A stretch of 64,000 nt of DNA, from assembly GCA_944322025.1 (NCBI GenBank), contig CALUOH010000021.1, forward strand, positions 1-64,000, read 5' to 3'. This DNA is from an uncultured Bacteroidales bacterium. Lineage in GTDB: Bacteria > Bacteroidota > Bacteroidia > Bacteroidales > Paludibacteraceae. The translations under genes and the position numbers were made by a program. Positions 63,972 to 64,000 of this stretch are shown piece by piece (within the stretch, counting starts at the first letter, position 1; the number at the start of each line of letters is the position of its first letter). The notes under the pieces were generated by a model. It saw only the letters and a list, made by a program, of their open reading frames with translations, had not been told where the DNA came from and did not search any database.

Positions 63972-64000
63972 GACGGACAAGAGGAAGCAATTTGTCCGTC
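63972..64000 (+). terminator. Terminator hairpin at the window edge
   Basis: GACGGACAA (63972-63980) pairs with TTGTCCGTC (63992-64000), 29 bases after the DUF4407 stop; any T-run would be outside the window. Confidence 0.55.

Noticed and set aside
1..64000. CRISPR arrays, rRNA genes, insertion sequences, integrases
   Set aside because: Looked for regularly spaced direct repeats, transposase or integrase motifs and rRNA landmarks; none seen.

Overview
The window looks like chromosomal DNA of a member of the Bacteroidales (phylum Bacteroidota). The evidence is the gene content (Lpt proteins in Bacteroidota-type operons, O/P-type porin, DUF4369 thioredoxin lipoproteins, type IX secretion sorting domains, DUF2723 protein) and the promoters, which repeatedly follow the Bacteroidota pattern of a TTG/TTTG -33 element, 19-21 bases, then a TAnnTTTG -7 element. 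I cannot assign a family or genus. There is no rRNA, CRISPR array or recognisable insertion sequence.

Layout. 1-604: 5' part of a cation:proton antiporter (minus), then a 740-base gap with a small-RNA candidate. 1347-8862: a minus-strand envelope operon in the order coaX, outer membrane protein, TPR protein, lptC, CNNM/CorC protein, anchored peptidylprolyl isomerase. 9230-10552: surface protein with a type B C-terminal sorting domain. 10780-17000: lipoprotein, polysaccharide deacetylase, DUF2723 glycosyltransferase-like protein and nadB (minus). 17956-18867: an outer membrane barrel. 19048-23710: CYTH protein, thioredoxin-fold lipoprotein lacking its CXXC, queG, sodium:solute symporter, engB (minus). 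24116-25613: TPR membrane protein, ribH, tRNA-Tyr and tRNA-Gly. 26451-40301: three consecutive large secreted proteins (1112, 2385 and 1065 residues) built of jelly-roll, FN3-like, PKD-like and cysteine-pair modules with C-terminal sorting domains. 40797-43692: enhancer-binding-protein-like regulator, lptE, uncharacterised gene, secG. 43890-48537: pdxB (minus), TonB-dependent receptor, AraC regulator and an ABC ATPase remnant. 48658-55180: HAD phosphatase, porin, kbl, tdh, a TlpA-type lipoprotein and asd (minus). 55325-57742: secreted lamin-tail-domain protein. 58067-61659: flavin oxidoreductase, SDR and yifB (minus). 62111-63943: an AT-rich three-gene unit (HNH endonuclease, coiled-coil protein, DUF4407 membrane protein).

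Most genes are housekeeping: cofactor synthesis (coaX, nadB, ribH, pdxB), queuosine (queG), amino acid metabolism (asd, tdh, kbl) and LPS or protein export (lptC, lptE, secG). The accessory parts are the surface-protein cluster, the TonB/AraC/ABC-remnant locus and the AT-rich HNH-DUF4407 unit at the right edge. Two families of short intergenic repeats (six and three copies) are scattered through the window. Their orientation follows a regional G-versus-C strand asymmetry that changes sign several times, which makes genome rearrangement worth testing.
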